Source: Bacillus massilinigeriensis
Lineage (GTDB): Bacteria; Bacillota; Bacilli; Bacillales; Cytobacillaceae
Direction: 5' to 3'
DNA: 64,000 nucleotides
Assembly: GCF_900117315.1 (NCBI RefSeq)
Contig: NZ_LT630337.1
Coordinates: 2,427,601-2,491,600, forward strand
Shown: positions 33,954 to 43,406 of the stretch, one piece after another
How positions within the stretch are numbered: the stretch's first letter is position 1
Layout: each line of letters opens with the position of its first letter
Notes under the pieces: model-generated
What the model was told of the DNA's origin: nothing
The model's database searches: none
What the model saw: only the letters and a program-made list of their open reading frames with translations
Position numbers and translations under genes: made by a program

Positions 33954-35339
33954 CTATACCTCCAAAAACGTTTTTAATTTATGAAGTGTTTCCTCGTATT
34001 CCTTCTCTGGAAGGGAATCATAAACAATTCCTGCTCCACCTTGGATAAAAGCCTTTTGATCCTTGATTAAAGCTGTTCGAATGGCAAGAGCAAAATCCAT
34101 ATTACCGTTAATCGAATAATAGCCAATGGCCCCTGAATAAACTCCCCTTTTCTTATCCTCAAGCTCATTAATAATTTCCATTGCTCGAATTTTGGGAGCT
34201 CCAGATACTGTTCCTGCTGGAAGACACGAGATTAAAGCATCTATCGGTGATAGTGAATCCTTTAACCTCCCACTTACTTCGGAAACGATATGCATGACAT
34301 GCTTGTATTTTTCAATTTCCATATACTTTTCTACTTTAACAGAACCAAAGTCACTCACTCTGCCTATGTCATTCCTCCCTAAATCTACAAGCATCCGGTG
34401 CTCCGCTAACTCTTTCTCATCTTGGAGGAGCTCTATTTCAAAATGTTGGTCTTCCTGCTGTGTTTTTCCTCGCGGTCTGGTTCCGGCAATCGGGTTCGTA
34501 ATAATCTTTTCCATATTCCCTTTAATTAGGCTTTCTGGTGAAAAGCCTGCTATCACATAATCATGAAAATCCAGATAATACATATATGGGGTTGGATTTT
34601 TCACCCGTAAATTTCGATAAAAGGAAAAAGGATCCCCTTGGAAATCAGCATTCATTCGCTGTGATAATACAATTTGGAAAATGTCTCCTTCCAAGATATG
34701 CTCTTTCGCTTTCTCCACCATCTTGATGTAATCCCCACGTTTGATGGAAGCTTCATAGGATGAAATGGTAAATGGTGGAGCCTCTAAAGGATCAATTGAT
34801 AATATTTCAGCCTTTCTTTCTAAAAGACGTTCTGCTAATTGTTCGATTGTTGTCGTTTCATTAAAAGGAACAGCAACTAAGTAAACCTTCTCCTCTAAAT
34901 GATCAAAAACGACTACATCCTCAAACATCATAAAATGAACATCTGGTACACCCAATTCATCTATCGGAACCTCTCCAATGTATTCATAATCCCGTATCAC
35001 ATCATAACTTACGTAGCCCACTGCCCCTCCAATAAAGGGAAGATTAATATCACAAAGCTCTGTATTCACCGGGATTTTTTTCTTTAACACTTCTAATGGC
35101 TTTTCATCAAGTATTTCCTTTCCTTGCGCCTTTAAAATTTCCGTTTTTCCATTGATCCCCTTTAATTCGAAGGTCGGATTTACTCCGATAAAGGAATACC
35201 TTCCTGTGTTCTCATGCTTCAAGGAGCTTTCTAGTAAAAACTTTTTCCCTTTTAGCCTTTGGAATATGGAAATTGGTGTTAAGGTATCCCCTTGGAGTTC
35301 CTCCACAAGAGCTTTCTTTTCATAGGTTGATCGCCCCAT
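33954..35339 (-). CDS. trpE: Anthranilate synthase component I
   Basis: A 461-aa chorismate-utilising enzyme producing anthranilate. The feedback-inhibition site is seen as FLLESSLKHENTGRYSFIG (LLESS motif, about residue 30), which binds tryptophan. Catalytic motifs: DIFQIVLSQRMNADF, YMYYLDFHDYVIAGFSPESLIK, NPIAGTRPRGKT, ELAEHRMLVDLGRNDIGRV, LPAGTVSGAPKIRAMEII and RGVYSGAIGYYSINGNMDFALAIRT. The frame opens 24 codons further (35411), but that part overlaps the T-box terminator; the ATG at 35339 has GGGGAAAG upstream. First gene of the operon, controlled by two T-boxes. Confidence 0.96.
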   Translation of the reverse strand: MGRSTYEKKALVEELQGDTLTPISIFQRLKGKKFLLESSLKHENTGRYSFIGVNPTFELKGINGKTEILKAQGKEILDEKPLEVLKKKIPVNTELCDINLPFIGGAVGYVSYDVIRDYEYIGEVPIDELGVPDVHFMMFEDVVVFDHLEEKVYLVAVPFNETTTIEQLAERLLERKAEILSIDPLEAPPFTISSYEASIKRGDYIKMVEKAKEHILEGDIFQIVLSQRMNADFQGDPFSFYRNLRVKNPTPYMYYLDFHDYVIAGFSPESLIKGNMEKIITNPIAGTRPRGKTQQEDQHFEIELLQDEKELAEHRMLVDLGRNDIGRVSDFGSVKVEKYMEIEKYKHVMHIVSEVSGRLKDSLSPIDALISCLPAGTVSGAPKIRAMEIINELEDKKRGVYSGAIGYYSINGNMDFALAIRTALIKDQKAFIQGGAGIVYDSLPEKEYEETLHKLKTFLEV

Positions 35340-35373
35340 ATTTCTTTCCCCTTTCAAATAAAATTTGGTAGAA

Positions 35374-35700
35374 AATAAAAAATCCTCTATATACACATAA
35401 AAACTGTGCATATAGAGGACGATTAATCACCGCGGTGCCACCTCATGTTGAAGCAAAAATACATGCTTCCACTTTTCGGGTACTATAGACGAGAATAGTA
35501 CAGTACCGATTCCTGCACTTCGATTTCCTTTCACTCTACCCATACCCTATCCCAATAACGGTGGAATTCCGTGCTTCCCTACTAAAGGTTCAAGAAGCCT
35601 CTCGTAAGCCCATTCCAATGAATTCCTTGTACCGGTTCTCACCCAATCCGGCTCTCTGCAACAATGACTTTTCATTGTACTCTTCTTACTCGACGATTTT
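35374..35700 (-). promoter_or_regulatory. T-box riboswitch 2 (tRNA-Trp), trpE-proximal
   Basis: Reverse strand: stem I with AGAGAGCCGG and the matching GAACCGG side, a specifier region GAATGGGCTT whose TGG (35609-35611) is the Trp codon, and the T-box AGGTGGCACCGCGG (35430-35443) that pairs with uncharged tRNA. A terminator hairpin follows: CCTCTATATGCA / TGTATATAGAGG (35384-35418), then ATTTTTT. Uncharged tRNA-Trp should stabilise the antiterminator and allow trp transcription. The terminator overlaps the false 5' extension of the trpE frame. Confidence 0.9.
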
Positions 35701-35714
35701 TGATATTATTTTTT

Positions 35715-36005
35715 TATAAACACAAAAAGGGCCCCCATCCAAAAAAAAGGACGAGAAACCCGTGGTGCCACCTTTATTAGCTAACATTAGCTCACTTTAA
35801 GGATATCCTTGATTTACTTGGAGTCCATGGGATTCCTTTGTAATCTTTAATATCCGTCTCATATAACGTTGAGACCACTCGCCAAGGCCTACTTCCTTAA
35901 AGGGTTCGGTTTGGGGCTCAGAAGTCCATTCACCTAAAACGAATCACTGATTTGCACCATCCATCAGCTCTCTTTAAATTCCTTTTTAAGCTACTCCTCT
36001 TCCTC
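35715..36005 (-). promoter_or_regulatory. T-box riboswitch 1 (tRNA-Trp), promoter-proximal
   Basis: Reverse strand: GAGTA start of stem I, AGAGAGCTGATGG with GGTGCAAATCAG, then the specifier GAATGGACTTCTGAG with TGG at 35926-35928 (UGG followed by A, the usual context). The T-box AGGTGGCACCACGG is at 35760-35773. A terminator follows: GGGTTTCTCGTCC / GGATGGGGGCCC around an all-T loop (about 35727-35760), then TTTTTG. It precedes the second T-box on the same transcript, giving two sequential attenuation decisions on the same tRNA. Confidence 0.9.
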
Positions 36006-36029
36006 ATTGCCATTTTTATTAATGAAATC

Positions 36030-36058
36030 ATCTTAATTCTTATTCCAATGATTGTCAA
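36030..36058 (-). promoter_or_regulatory. Sigma-A promoter of the trp operon
   Basis: Reverse strand TTGACA (36053-36058), a 17-base spacer and TAAGAT (36030-36035). It lies about 25 bases upstream of the first T-box stem I. Confidence 0.7.
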
Positions 36059-36098
36059 GATAATTCCGAATTTTTTATACTATTTTAAATAACAGGAT

Positions 36099-36734
36099 TT
36101 ATTTATAATAGGCTTTCTCCAAGCTTTCAAGCCACTTTTCCGCAAGCTCTTTTACCGCCAATATTTCTTCGATGGCTTTTTTATTTTTCCGATCGTGAAA
36201 CATAATTTGATTGGCATAGAGAACAGAGACTTTTTCTTGTGTACGTTCAATTAATTTGACCTGAGAGCTCTCCTCTATCAAACCCTCTTGTACTACACGA
36301 AAAAAATATCCTGTATATCCGGTTTCAACCATTCTACTCAACAAAGAATCCACACCATTGTGCTTAGAGATTTTATCGCAAGGAATTCTTCCTTGTGTAA
36401 TCTGTACAATGGTTTCTCCAATGGAATATGTATCTCCTATATAAACATCCTTCTCCAGCATTTCAGTCACACATAGATTCTCCCCAACAGAAGGAGGTTC
36501 GAAGCTTTGTTTAAATTCATTTTCCCATTTAGCATAATGTTCGAAAGGATAGACGCAAACGGCACGATCGGCTCCACCGTGATATTTATGATTAGCAACA
36601 TCATCATCGATAAATCCTTGCTTTCTTAAGAAGGCAGATTGGACCCTTTTTTTATTGATTGCTGATTCTTCGTTTTTCCCCTTCCAGATAACATTTTTCG
36701 GCATCCCTATACTTAAACTAATAATTTTCCCCAT
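36099..36734 (-). CDS. MOSC-domain protein (YiiM-like)
   Basis: A 211-aa protein of the MOSC group, beta-barrel domains related to molybdenum cofactor sulfurase C-termini that bind sulfur and metal cofactors. Seen: FIDDDVANHKYHGGADRAVCVYPFEHYAKWENEF, SVGENLCVTEMLEKDVYIGDTYSIGETIVQITQGRIPCDKIS with the conserved cysteine in the RxPCxK-type position, and the C-terminal helical extension (about 155-211) found in YiiM. The ATG at 36734 is chosen because GGGTGA lies upstream; the TTG at 36752 has none. E. coli YiiM detoxifies N-hydroxylated bases; a similar role here is inferred. Divergent from an MFS gene. Confidence 0.85.
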   Translation of the reverse strand: MGKIISLSIGMPKNVIWKGKNEESAINKKRVQSAFLRKQGFIDDDVANHKYHGGADRAVCVYPFEHYAKWENEFKQSFEPPSVGENLCVTEMLEKDVYIGDTYSIGETIVQITQGRIPCDKISKHNGVDSLLSRMVETGYTGYFFRVVQEGLIEESSQVKLIERTQEKVSVLYANQIMFHDRKNKKAIEEILAVKELAEKWLESLEKAYYK

Positions 36735-36954
36735 ATATTTCACCCAGTTCAATAGTATTCAAACCTTCACCTATATTTTAACTTTACTTCATCCATTTGC
36801 CAATTACTACGAAAACTGAATTCCAAATAAAGGATTCCGTTTTATTCATGAGTTTTCGTCATTTGGTTCATATTAATCATATGTTTACAAATGGATTTTT
36901 TATTTTTGAAATGCTCCCTGGAAATTGGATAATAATCAAAAGGCAGGTTTGAAA

Positions 36955-38235
36955 ATGGAACATATAGAGAAGTTTCAATCCAGTAAACCAATGAATAAAA
37001 CCGATCAGCAATCAAGCGGAAAATCTAAAGGTGGAAAATTACACGGGAAATTTCTTGTCATTGCGGCATTATCCTCTATTCCTCTTGTTATGACCTTAGG
37101 AAATTCCATGCTCATTCCTGTTTTGCCTTCAATGGAAAAGCATTTAAATATTTCTTCCTTCCAAACAAGTATGATTATTACCGTATATTCCATCCTAGCG
37201 ATTATTCTAATTCCAATTGCAGGTTATTTATCTGACCATATTGGAAGGAAAAAGGTAATTATTCCAAGCCTTATATTGACTGGAATCGGGGGATTTATTG
37301 CAGGATGGGCGGCATGGAAGATGGAGGATGCGTATATGGTAATATTACTTGGAAGAGCTTTACAAGGAATTGGCGCTTCAGGTGCTTTTCCCATTGTACT
37401 TCCTTTAGTGGGGGATTTGTATAAAAATGAAGAAGAGGTAAGCAGTACCCTCGGAATCATTGAAACATCCAATACCCTTGGTAAGGTGTTAAGCCCTATT
37501 TTAGGAGCATTCCTAGCAGGAATCATCTGGTATATCCCATTTTTCTCTATACCCATTTTTTGTGCTATCTCTTTATTGCTGATGATTTTCTTTATAAAAA
37601 GTCCAAAATCAAAAGCTGAATCAATTCCCTTTAAGCAATTTATTAATAATATAAAGAAAATATTTGTCCATAATGGTAAATGGTTATTCGCAATATTTAC
37701 CATAGGGGCTATTTTAATGTTTATCCTATTTGGGGTTCTTTTCTATCTTTCTGATGTTTTAGAGAAGAAATATGCAATAACCAATGTAAAAAAAGGCTTA
37801 TTATTAGCAATTCCCCTTGGGGCTCTTTGTCTCTCCTCCTTTATTACAGGAAAAAAAATTAAAGAAAATAAAATTTTGATGAAGTGGATTACCTTTTCAG
37901 GAATTGCATTGCTTTCAATTTCAACAGCTATTTTAAGTTTTTCGGACCAACTTTGGTTCCTTCTTGGTCTGTTTGTCCTTGGTGGTATTGGCATTGGCGT
38001 CAGTCTTCCTTGTTTAGACGCATTAATTACCGAGGGAATCGAAAAGGAGCAAAGAGGTACAATTACCTCAATCTATAGTTCAATGAGATTCATTGGAGTA
38101 GCTGCAGGGCCTCCAATCATGGCAGTTTTAATGGCAAAAACAGAGAACATATTGTTCTATATTCTTTGTGGATTAGCGGCATTTTGCGTCCTTCTAACCT
38201 TGATATCCATCAAACCAGACAAAAAAACCTCATAA
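36955..38235 (+). CDS. MFS transporter (DHA1-type drug or siderophore exporter)
   Basis: A 426-aa inner-membrane proton-coupled exporter with twelve predicted helices. The loop between helices 2 and 3 reads GYLSDHIGRKKVIIPSLILTG (MFS motif A), and GRALQGIGASGAFPIVLPLVGDLY in helix 4-5 followed by LGKVLSPILGAFLAG is motif C, marking an antiporter. The N-terminal cytoplasmic tail (about 1-40) is long and polar. Layout resembles B. subtilis YmfD (bacillibactin exporter) and other DHA1 members. The ATG at 36955 has AGG seven bases upstream; the TTG at 36925 is less likely. Substrate unknown. Confidence 0.88.
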   Translation: MEHIEKFQSSKPMNKTDQQSSGKSKGGKLHGKFLVIAALSSIPLVMTLGNSMLIPVLPSMEKHLNISSFQTSMIITVYSILAIILIPIAGYLSDHIGRKKVIIPSLILTGIGGFIAGWAAWKMEDAYMVILLGRALQGIGASGAFPIVLPLVGDLYKNEEEVSSTLGIIETSNTLGKVLSPILGAFLAGIIWYIPFFSIPIFCAISLLLMIFFIKSPKSKAESIPFKQFINNIKKIFVHNGKWLFAIFTIGAILMFILFGVLFYLSDVLEKKYAITNVKKGLLLAIPLGALCLSSFITGKKIKENKILMKWITFSGIALLSISTAILSFSDQLWFLLGLFVLGGIGIGVSLPCLDALITEGIEKEQRGTITSIYSSMRFIGVAAGPPIMAVLMAKTENILFYILCGLAAFCVLLTLISIKPDKKTS

Positions 38236-38240
38236 AACCA

Positions 38241-38267
38241 TACCAAAGCCTCAAGCTTTGGTTTTTT
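38241..38267 (+). terminator. Terminator after the MFS gene
   Basis: CCAAAGC / GCTTTGG with a five-base loop followed by TTTTTT. Confidence 0.9.
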
Positions 38268-38371
38268 CCATTGCAATAAATTCATTCAATTTTGACAATG
38301 GAAAATAAATGATAGTAAGATGTATCTATACCATTTTTTCTATTTTTATGGAAATTAAAGGGGAATTTTGA

Positions 38372-40360
38372 ATGGAAGAGAATCAATTATATCTTATAAC
38401 CGCCATTACCTTTTCTTTTTGCTTTTTTTTAGCCCTTTTCCTTGGTAGTAAAATTGTAATAAGAAAGCAAAAAGTAGTTAAAAATTTACTTCTCCCTATC
38501 CTTACTTCTATTTATATATTTTCTCTTATCTTTTTGTTATTAAAAACTGCTGGGGCAAGTATTAATTATCAATTATTTTCGATGAAGATTATTATAGATT
38601 TCTTAATACACACGGGAATGTATATTATTCTATTTCAATTTATCTATTTTGATAAGAAAAAGGAAGGTACATTAAAAAATTTTCTCATATGCTTTGGATT
38701 AGTAGGAAGCACGATAGCAGTTGCCCAGCTTTTGTATTATCAATATTTACCTGGACTAAACTTAAATTATTTAAATCTATTATTATCATCAACTCTCTTT
38801 CTTCTTTTGGTTTTTCTGTCCATTCGATTAATTCAATTAATCTACATAGATATCATGGTGAACAAAAAGAATCCACCGCTATGGATTATCCTTTCCTCCT
38901 CCTTCTTCTCTAGTATTTCCATCGTTTTTGGAATCTTGGAGGTAATAAAAAGTGTCAAAGGAGATTTCGACTATTTATCTGTTACGATCGAGGTTTTTGC
39001 TATTCTTCTCTTACATGTGATGACAGCTATCTATAGTGAAAAGCAATTTTATGAAAAACAATCTGAGTGGATTAAAACAAAAAAACGTCTATATTATCTT
39101 GCCTATCATGATCCTTTAACTAGGCTATCGAATCGGCGAGAAATTTTTGAAACAATGGAGGACTGGATTAGTAAAAGTAGGCCATTTGGGGTCTATTTCA
39201 TCGATTTGGATCATTTTAAAAACGTTAATGATTTATTAGGCCATGATGTGGGTGACCAATTGCTTATTCAGATGGGGAATAGAATGGACCAAATGATAGA
39301 TAGAGCTGATATTGTCGGTAGAATTGGTGGGGATGAGTTTATCATCCTCAAATCAAAGATAAATGAATCCGAATTACCATCATTTGCAGAAAACTTAATT
39401 GATTGGATTACTGCTCCCATTTATTTACATGATCAAGAAATGATTGTGACAACGAGTTTAGGTGTTGCCCATTTCCCTAACCATGGTACAAGTGCCATTG
39501 AATTATTAAAAAGAGCAGATATGGCTATGTACCAATCAAAAAGCGGTGGAAGGAATAAGTTTTTTATCTACGAAAGAGAGTTAGACAAAAAAGTCCTGCG
39601 CTCCTTTCAGCTTAAAGAGGATTTAAAGCTTGCATTAAAAAAAGAGCAATTATCTCTCCACTATCAGCCTAAGGTTGATGTGAACAATCAGAGCATTAAT
39701 GGTTTTGAGGCCTTACTCCGGTGGTACCATCCATCTCTAGGAAATATACCTCCTGCTGAATTTATCCCATTAGCTGAAGAAACAGGGATTATTATCGAGA
39801 TTGGAAATTGGGTATTACATAAGGCTTGTAAAGATATTGTCAAAATGAACGAACAATTAAATCGAAGCTTTAAGGTATCCGTAAATTTCTCAATTAAACA
39901 ACTGATCCAGAAAGATATTATTGAATCTATTCAAGAAATTCTTGAAATTACAGAAATCTCACCGAATTTATTAGAATTAGAAATTACAGAATCAGTTGCT
40001 TTGGGAGATTTACAGGCTGCAATGAAAACTTTTAAAAAGATCCAGGAACTAGGTGTACAACTTAGCATCGATGACTATGGGACTGGATATAATTCTTTAA
40101 GTAACTTACATGAATTAAGAATTCAAAGATTGAAAATTGACCGCTCTTTTATAAAAGATGTGAGAAGCAATACCCATTCAGAAACAATAGTCAAAACGAT
40201 TGTCGCCATGGCTACACATCTAGGACTCTCTATTACTGCAGAGGGCGTTGAAACGTTGGAACAATTAGAATTTTTAAGTCAGATAGGCTGTGATGAGGCT
40301 CAAGGATTCTATTTCTCTAAGCCAAAACCGTTAGATGAGTTAATAGAAATGATTAGCTAA
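38372..40360 (+). CDS. Multi-pass membrane GGDEF-EAL protein (c-di-GMP turnover)
   Basis: A 662-aa protein with an N-terminal membrane region of about seven helices (1-225), a GGDEF domain (about 240-395) and an EAL domain (about 410-655). GGDEF is intact (VGRIGGDEFIIL). EAL keeps FEALLRWYHPSLG, VNFSIKQL, EITESVALGD, SIDDYGTGYNSL, LKIDRSFI and TAEGVETLEQLEFL, consistent with phosphodiesterase activity. The membrane region is a sensor of unknown type, not a clear MASE or MHYT domain. AAAGGGGAA precedes the ATG. It is a single gene, ended by the terminator at 40391. Confidence 0.92.
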   Translation: MEENQLYLITAITFSFCFFLALFLGSKIVIRKQKVVKNLLLPILTSIYIFSLIFLLLKTAGASINYQLFSMKIIIDFLIHTGMYIILFQFIYFDKKKEGTLKNFLICFGLVGSTIAVAQLLYYQYLPGLNLNYLNLLLSSTLFLLLVFLSIRLIQLIYIDIMVNKKNPPLWIILSSSFFSSISIVFGILEVIKSVKGDFDYLSVTIEVFAILLLHVMTAIYSEKQFYEKQSEWIKTKKRLYYLAYHDPLTRLSNRREIFETMEDWISKSRPFGVYFIDLDHFKNVNDLLGHDVGDQLLIQMGNRMDQMIDRADIVGRIGGDEFIILKSKINESELPSFAENLIDWITAPIYLHDQEMIVTTSLGVAHFPNHGTSAIELLKRADMAMYQSKSGGRNKFFIYERELDKKVLRSFQLKEDLKLALKKEQLSLHYQPKVDVNNQSINGFEALLRWYHPSLGNIPPAEFIPLAEETGIIIEIGNWVLHKACKDIVKMNEQLNRSFKVSVNFSIKQLIQKDIIESIQEILEITEISPNLLELEITESVALGDLQAAMKTFKKIQELGVQLSIDDYGTGYNSLSNLHELRIQRLKIDRSFIKDVRSNTHSETIVKTIVAMATHLGLSITAEGVETLEQLEFLSQIGCDEAQGFYFSKPKPLDELIEMIS

Positions 40361-40390
40361 AGGTTTTCCAATTGGCTTCCTATTGAATAA

Positions 40391-40431
40391 TGAACAGAGG
40401 GCTGCCCATAAGGTCACCCTCTGTTCATTTA
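40391..40431. terminator. Bidirectional terminator
   Basis: TGAACAGAGGG / CCCTCTGTTCA stem with a 16-base loop, then TTTAG. It lies between the convergent GGDEF-EAL and DUF2935 genes. Confidence 0.8.
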
Positions 40432-40446
40432 GTTAGATTGATAGAT

Positions 40447-41241
40447 TTAGTTTCCTTTTAAACGGGGCTTTGTTGGATCACAATTTGGCTGTTTTACATC
40501 TGTCGTTTCTGATAGTTTAGTTAAATAATAGCATTCCTCTCGCATCATATGGTCAGCCATTAATGGTGCGAAGATCCCCAATGCTTGTGCGCTCAGTTCC
40601 AATTCTTCCATTTCATGAAGGAAATTCATAAATAAGGCCATTTCCATTGATGTATCTTGATTAAAACGTGATAAAGCTGGAAAGGAGTGTAGGTTTGTGC
40701 GAAGATAACCTGTCATTTCAACTGCTTTTAAATAAAATGCCTCGAAATCCTTTGTAAATTGGTCACTTTTCATTTTGATTTTCTTTTCTATTCGATCCAT
40801 ATTATCTGATATTGCCCCGGCGTGTCCCGCAGCGTCTAAAAGCCAAATTAAATGATGATGAAGCTCGTGAACCTGTGGTGGAATCTGCCCTTTTCTCACA
40901 TATTGTAAAATGCGAAGGTATTCCTCTAATTCGTTTACCATGTGACTGATGAAGGTTGGACCTAGATGAATCGTAATTTTTCCTAATAGCAGCCTTTCTA
41001 CTATACTCAATTTAAATTCCCTTAGTTTTAATGCCTCCTCTTCTGCTCTTTTGCTTAGTTCCATTAAATCATTGACGTCGACACGCCCAAGCAGTTGATC
41101 AAAGGTTTGAATGAAGTAGGTTGCATTTTGAATGTCGTTCATTTCTTTTGGAGAGAGGGAATCATGGATAAATCTTGCATGATCCCCTAAAATTTGAAGC
41201 CAAAATTTATGTTCAAATTTTGCATATTTTTCAAAGCTCAT
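40447..41241 (-). CDS. DUF2935 domain-containing protein
   Basis: A 264-aa helical protein of the DUF2935 family. It contains two similar helical-bundle halves: the first starts FEHKFWLQILGDHARFIHDSLSPKE and the second carries HHLIWLLDAAGHAGAISDNMDRIEKK, ending ADHMMREECYYLTKLSE. Repeated H and E residues (HKFW, DHARF, HHLIW, DHMMREE) are arranged as in ferritin-like or hemerythrin-like bundles, so metal binding is possible. The family is common in spore formers; its function is unknown. An AAGGAGGAA-type site lies upstream of the ATG. Ended by the terminator at 40391. Confidence 0.85.
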   Translation of the reverse strand: MSFEKYAKFEHKFWLQILGDHARFIHDSLSPKEMNDIQNATYFIQTFDQLLGRVDVNDLMELSKRAEEEALKLREFKLSIVERLLLGKITIHLGPTFISHMVNELEEYLRILQYVRKGQIPPQVHELHHHLIWLLDAAGHAGAISDNMDRIEKKIKMKSDQFTKDFEAFYLKAVEMTGYLRTNLHSFPALSRFNQDTSMEMALFMNFLHEMEELELSAQALGIFAPLMADHMMREECYYLTKLSETTDVKQPNCDPTKPRLKGN

Positions 41242-41447
41242 TAAGCTTCTTCCTCCTTTTTAATGCTCTTCTTTTAAATTTATCGATTACCCGTATAGTT
41301 TATGACGAATAAATTGGAGGATTAGTGGATTCTGAGGGCCTTATGATGATGAGTTTTTCAAATTTTGAAATGGAGGTCTTGTATATTTTGTTTTTGAAAT
41401 TCCTTTTATTTCCTCCGTCAATCATTTTTGCTTCTAATGGTGTAAAA

Positions 41448-41487
41448 CGAAAAAGCTAACCCCCACATTAAGGGAAGTTAGCTTTCT
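41448..41487 (-). terminator. Terminator of the fru operon
   Basis: Reverse strand GAAAGCTAAC / GTTAGCTTT with an interior CCC/GGG extension, followed by TTTCG. Just beyond the fruA stop. Confidence 0.75.
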
Positions 41488-41520
41488 TAAAACTAGGATA
41501 ATAGTCTTTTCTTAAAATTT

Positions 41521-43395
41521 TTATTGGGAAACTGGCTTTTTCAAAAATCCCATCAATAAAGCTCCAACTATTGAACCAATAACGATTGCAACTAGGTACA
41601 ATAACCAACCACCATCTACTAATGGAACGACAAACAATCCGCCGTGTGGTGCTCGAAGTCCAATATGGAATGCCATGGAAAGTCCCCCTGCTACTGCTGC
41701 TCCAATCATGACAGATGGAATCACGCGAAGTGGGTCACCTGCTGCGAATGGAATTGCACCTTCAGTAATAAACGATAGACCCATGATGTAATTTGTTGTT
41801 CCTGCATCACGTTCTTCCTTTGTAAATTTATTTTTGAAGATGGTAGTCGCTAAAGCAATGGCAAGTGGAGGAACCATACCTGCTGCCATAATTGCAGCCA
41901 TTGGCTCATACACTCCGTTTGCTAATAATCCAGTACCGAATACATAGGCCGCTTTATTAATAGGGCCTCCCATATCAATTGCCATCATTAATCCTAGAAG
42001 AATACCGAGTATAATTGCATTTCCTGTTCCAAGTCCAGTTAGCCAGTGAGTAATTCCTTCATTTAATGCTGCAACCGGTTTATTAATTACAAAATGCATT
42101 AATAGGCCCGTTATTGCAATCCCTAATAAAGGGTATAATAAAATTGCTTTGATTCCTTCTAATGAAGCTGGAAGTCCTGCTAATGCTTTTCTTAATCCAA
42201 CAACCACATATCCTGCCAAAAATCCTGCTACTAACCCGCCTAAAAATCCTGCACCACCATTGGCAGCCATCATACCGCCAACCATACCTGCTGCAAATCC
42301 TGGACGATCAGCAATACTCATGGCAATAAATCCTGCTAAAACTGGAACCATTAGTGCAAATGCATTCGTTCCACCAACGGTCTTTAGGGCCTCTGCAAAG
42401 ACATTATAGGATGGATCATTTGGATCTGCCGATTGGTAACCGAACATAAAGGATATGGCAATTAATATCCCGCCACCCACTACAAATGGAAGCATATTGG
42501 AAACACCATTCATTAAATGCTTATAAATTGTTGCTCCAATCCCTTTTGTTGATTTTTGCTTAGTTTCTTTAGTATTAGCTCCAGTACCTTTATAAATGGG
42601 AGCATTTTGCTTTATAGCAGAATCAATTAATTCCTCAGGTTTTCGAATGCCATTAGCTACTGCGGTTTCAATCACATGTTTTCCTGAGAAACGTTCCATT
42701 TCTACCTTTGTGTCTGCAGCAATAATTACAGCCACAGCTTTTTCAATTTCACTAGGGGTCAAAATATTTTTTGCCCCACCGGAACCGTTCGTTTCAACCT
42801 TAATATCAACACCCATTTCCTCTGCCTTTGCCTTTAGAGAATCAGCAGCCATATACGTATGGGCAATTCCGGTAGGACAAGCAGTAACGGCAACGATAAA
42901 CGGACGATTTCCTTGAGGGGTGGATAACCTTTCTTCCTCCATTCCATCATGTGAATCAATAATTGCCAGTACAGCTTCAGCACTTGTTGCCTTCATTAGA
43001 GCGTTTCGAACACTTGGTTTCATTAGGATGGAAGATAAGCGTGATAAAGCTTCTAAATGGGTATTATTTGCTCCCTCAGGTGCTGCTATCATGAAAAATA
43101 AATGTGACGGTTGCCCATCGAGCGCCTCATAGTCCACCCCTCCAACTGATTTTCCAAATACGATAGCAGCCTGACTAACAGCAGATGTTTTTGCATGTGG
43201 GATAGCAATTCCATCTCCAACTCCCGTTGTGCTAAGTTGCTCCCGTTTCATGATTTCTTCCCTATATTGATTGCGATTATTCAACTTCCCAGCTTTATCT
43301 AGTACATCTACTAAAGCATCAATTGCTTCACCTTTATTTCTGGCATTCATGGAAAGATTGATTGTGTCTCGTGTTAGCAATTCTGTAATTCTCAT
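41521..43395 (-). CDS. fruA: PTS fructose transporter, fused EIIABC
   Basis: A 624-aa membrane permease that imports fructose and yields fructose 1-phosphate. Domain order EIIA (about 1-145; phosphorylation His in GIAIPHAKT), EIIB (about 170-265; cysteine in FIVAVTACPTGIAHTYMAADSL) and EIIC (about 290-620, eight to ten helices, with GGPINKAAYVFGTGLLANG and FITEGAIPFAAGDPLRVIPS). This is the usual Bacillus fruA layout. GGGGGAAG precedes the ATG. Last gene of the fruRKA operon, 11 bases after fruK. Confidence 0.96.
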   Translation of the reverse strand: MRITELLTRDTINLSMNARNKGEAIDALVDVLDKAGKLNNRNQYREEIMKREQLSTTGVGDGIAIPHAKTSAVSQAAIVFGKSVGGVDYEALDGQPSHLFFMIAAPEGANNTHLEALSRLSSILMKPSVRNALMKATSAEAVLAIIDSHDGMEEERLSTPQGNRPFIVAVTACPTGIAHTYMAADSLKAKAEEMGVDIKVETNGSGGAKNILTPSEIEKAVAVIIAADTKVEMERFSGKHVIETAVANGIRKPEELIDSAIKQNAPIYKGTGANTKETKQKSTKGIGATIYKHLMNGVSNMLPFVVGGGILIAISFMFGYQSADPNDPSYNVFAEALKTVGGTNAFALMVPVLAGFIAMSIADRPGFAAGMVGGMMAANGGAGFLGGLVAGFLAGYVVVGLRKALAGLPASLEGIKAILLYPLLGIAITGLLMHFVINKPVAALNEGITHWLTGLGTGNAIILGILLGLMMAIDMGGPINKAAYVFGTGLLANGVYEPMAAIMAAGMVPPLAIALATTIFKNKFTKEERDAGTTNYIMGLSFITEGAIPFAAGDPLRVIPSVMIGAAVAGGLSMAFHIGLRAPHGGLFVVPLVDGGWLLYLVAIVIGSIVGALLMGFLKKPVSQ

Positions 43396-43406
43396 CGTAC
43401 TTCCCC

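Noticed and set aside
35340-35411. N-terminal extension of trpE
   Set aside because: This stretch is the T-box terminator region; the ATG at 35339 fits TrpE alignment and has a ribosome binding site.
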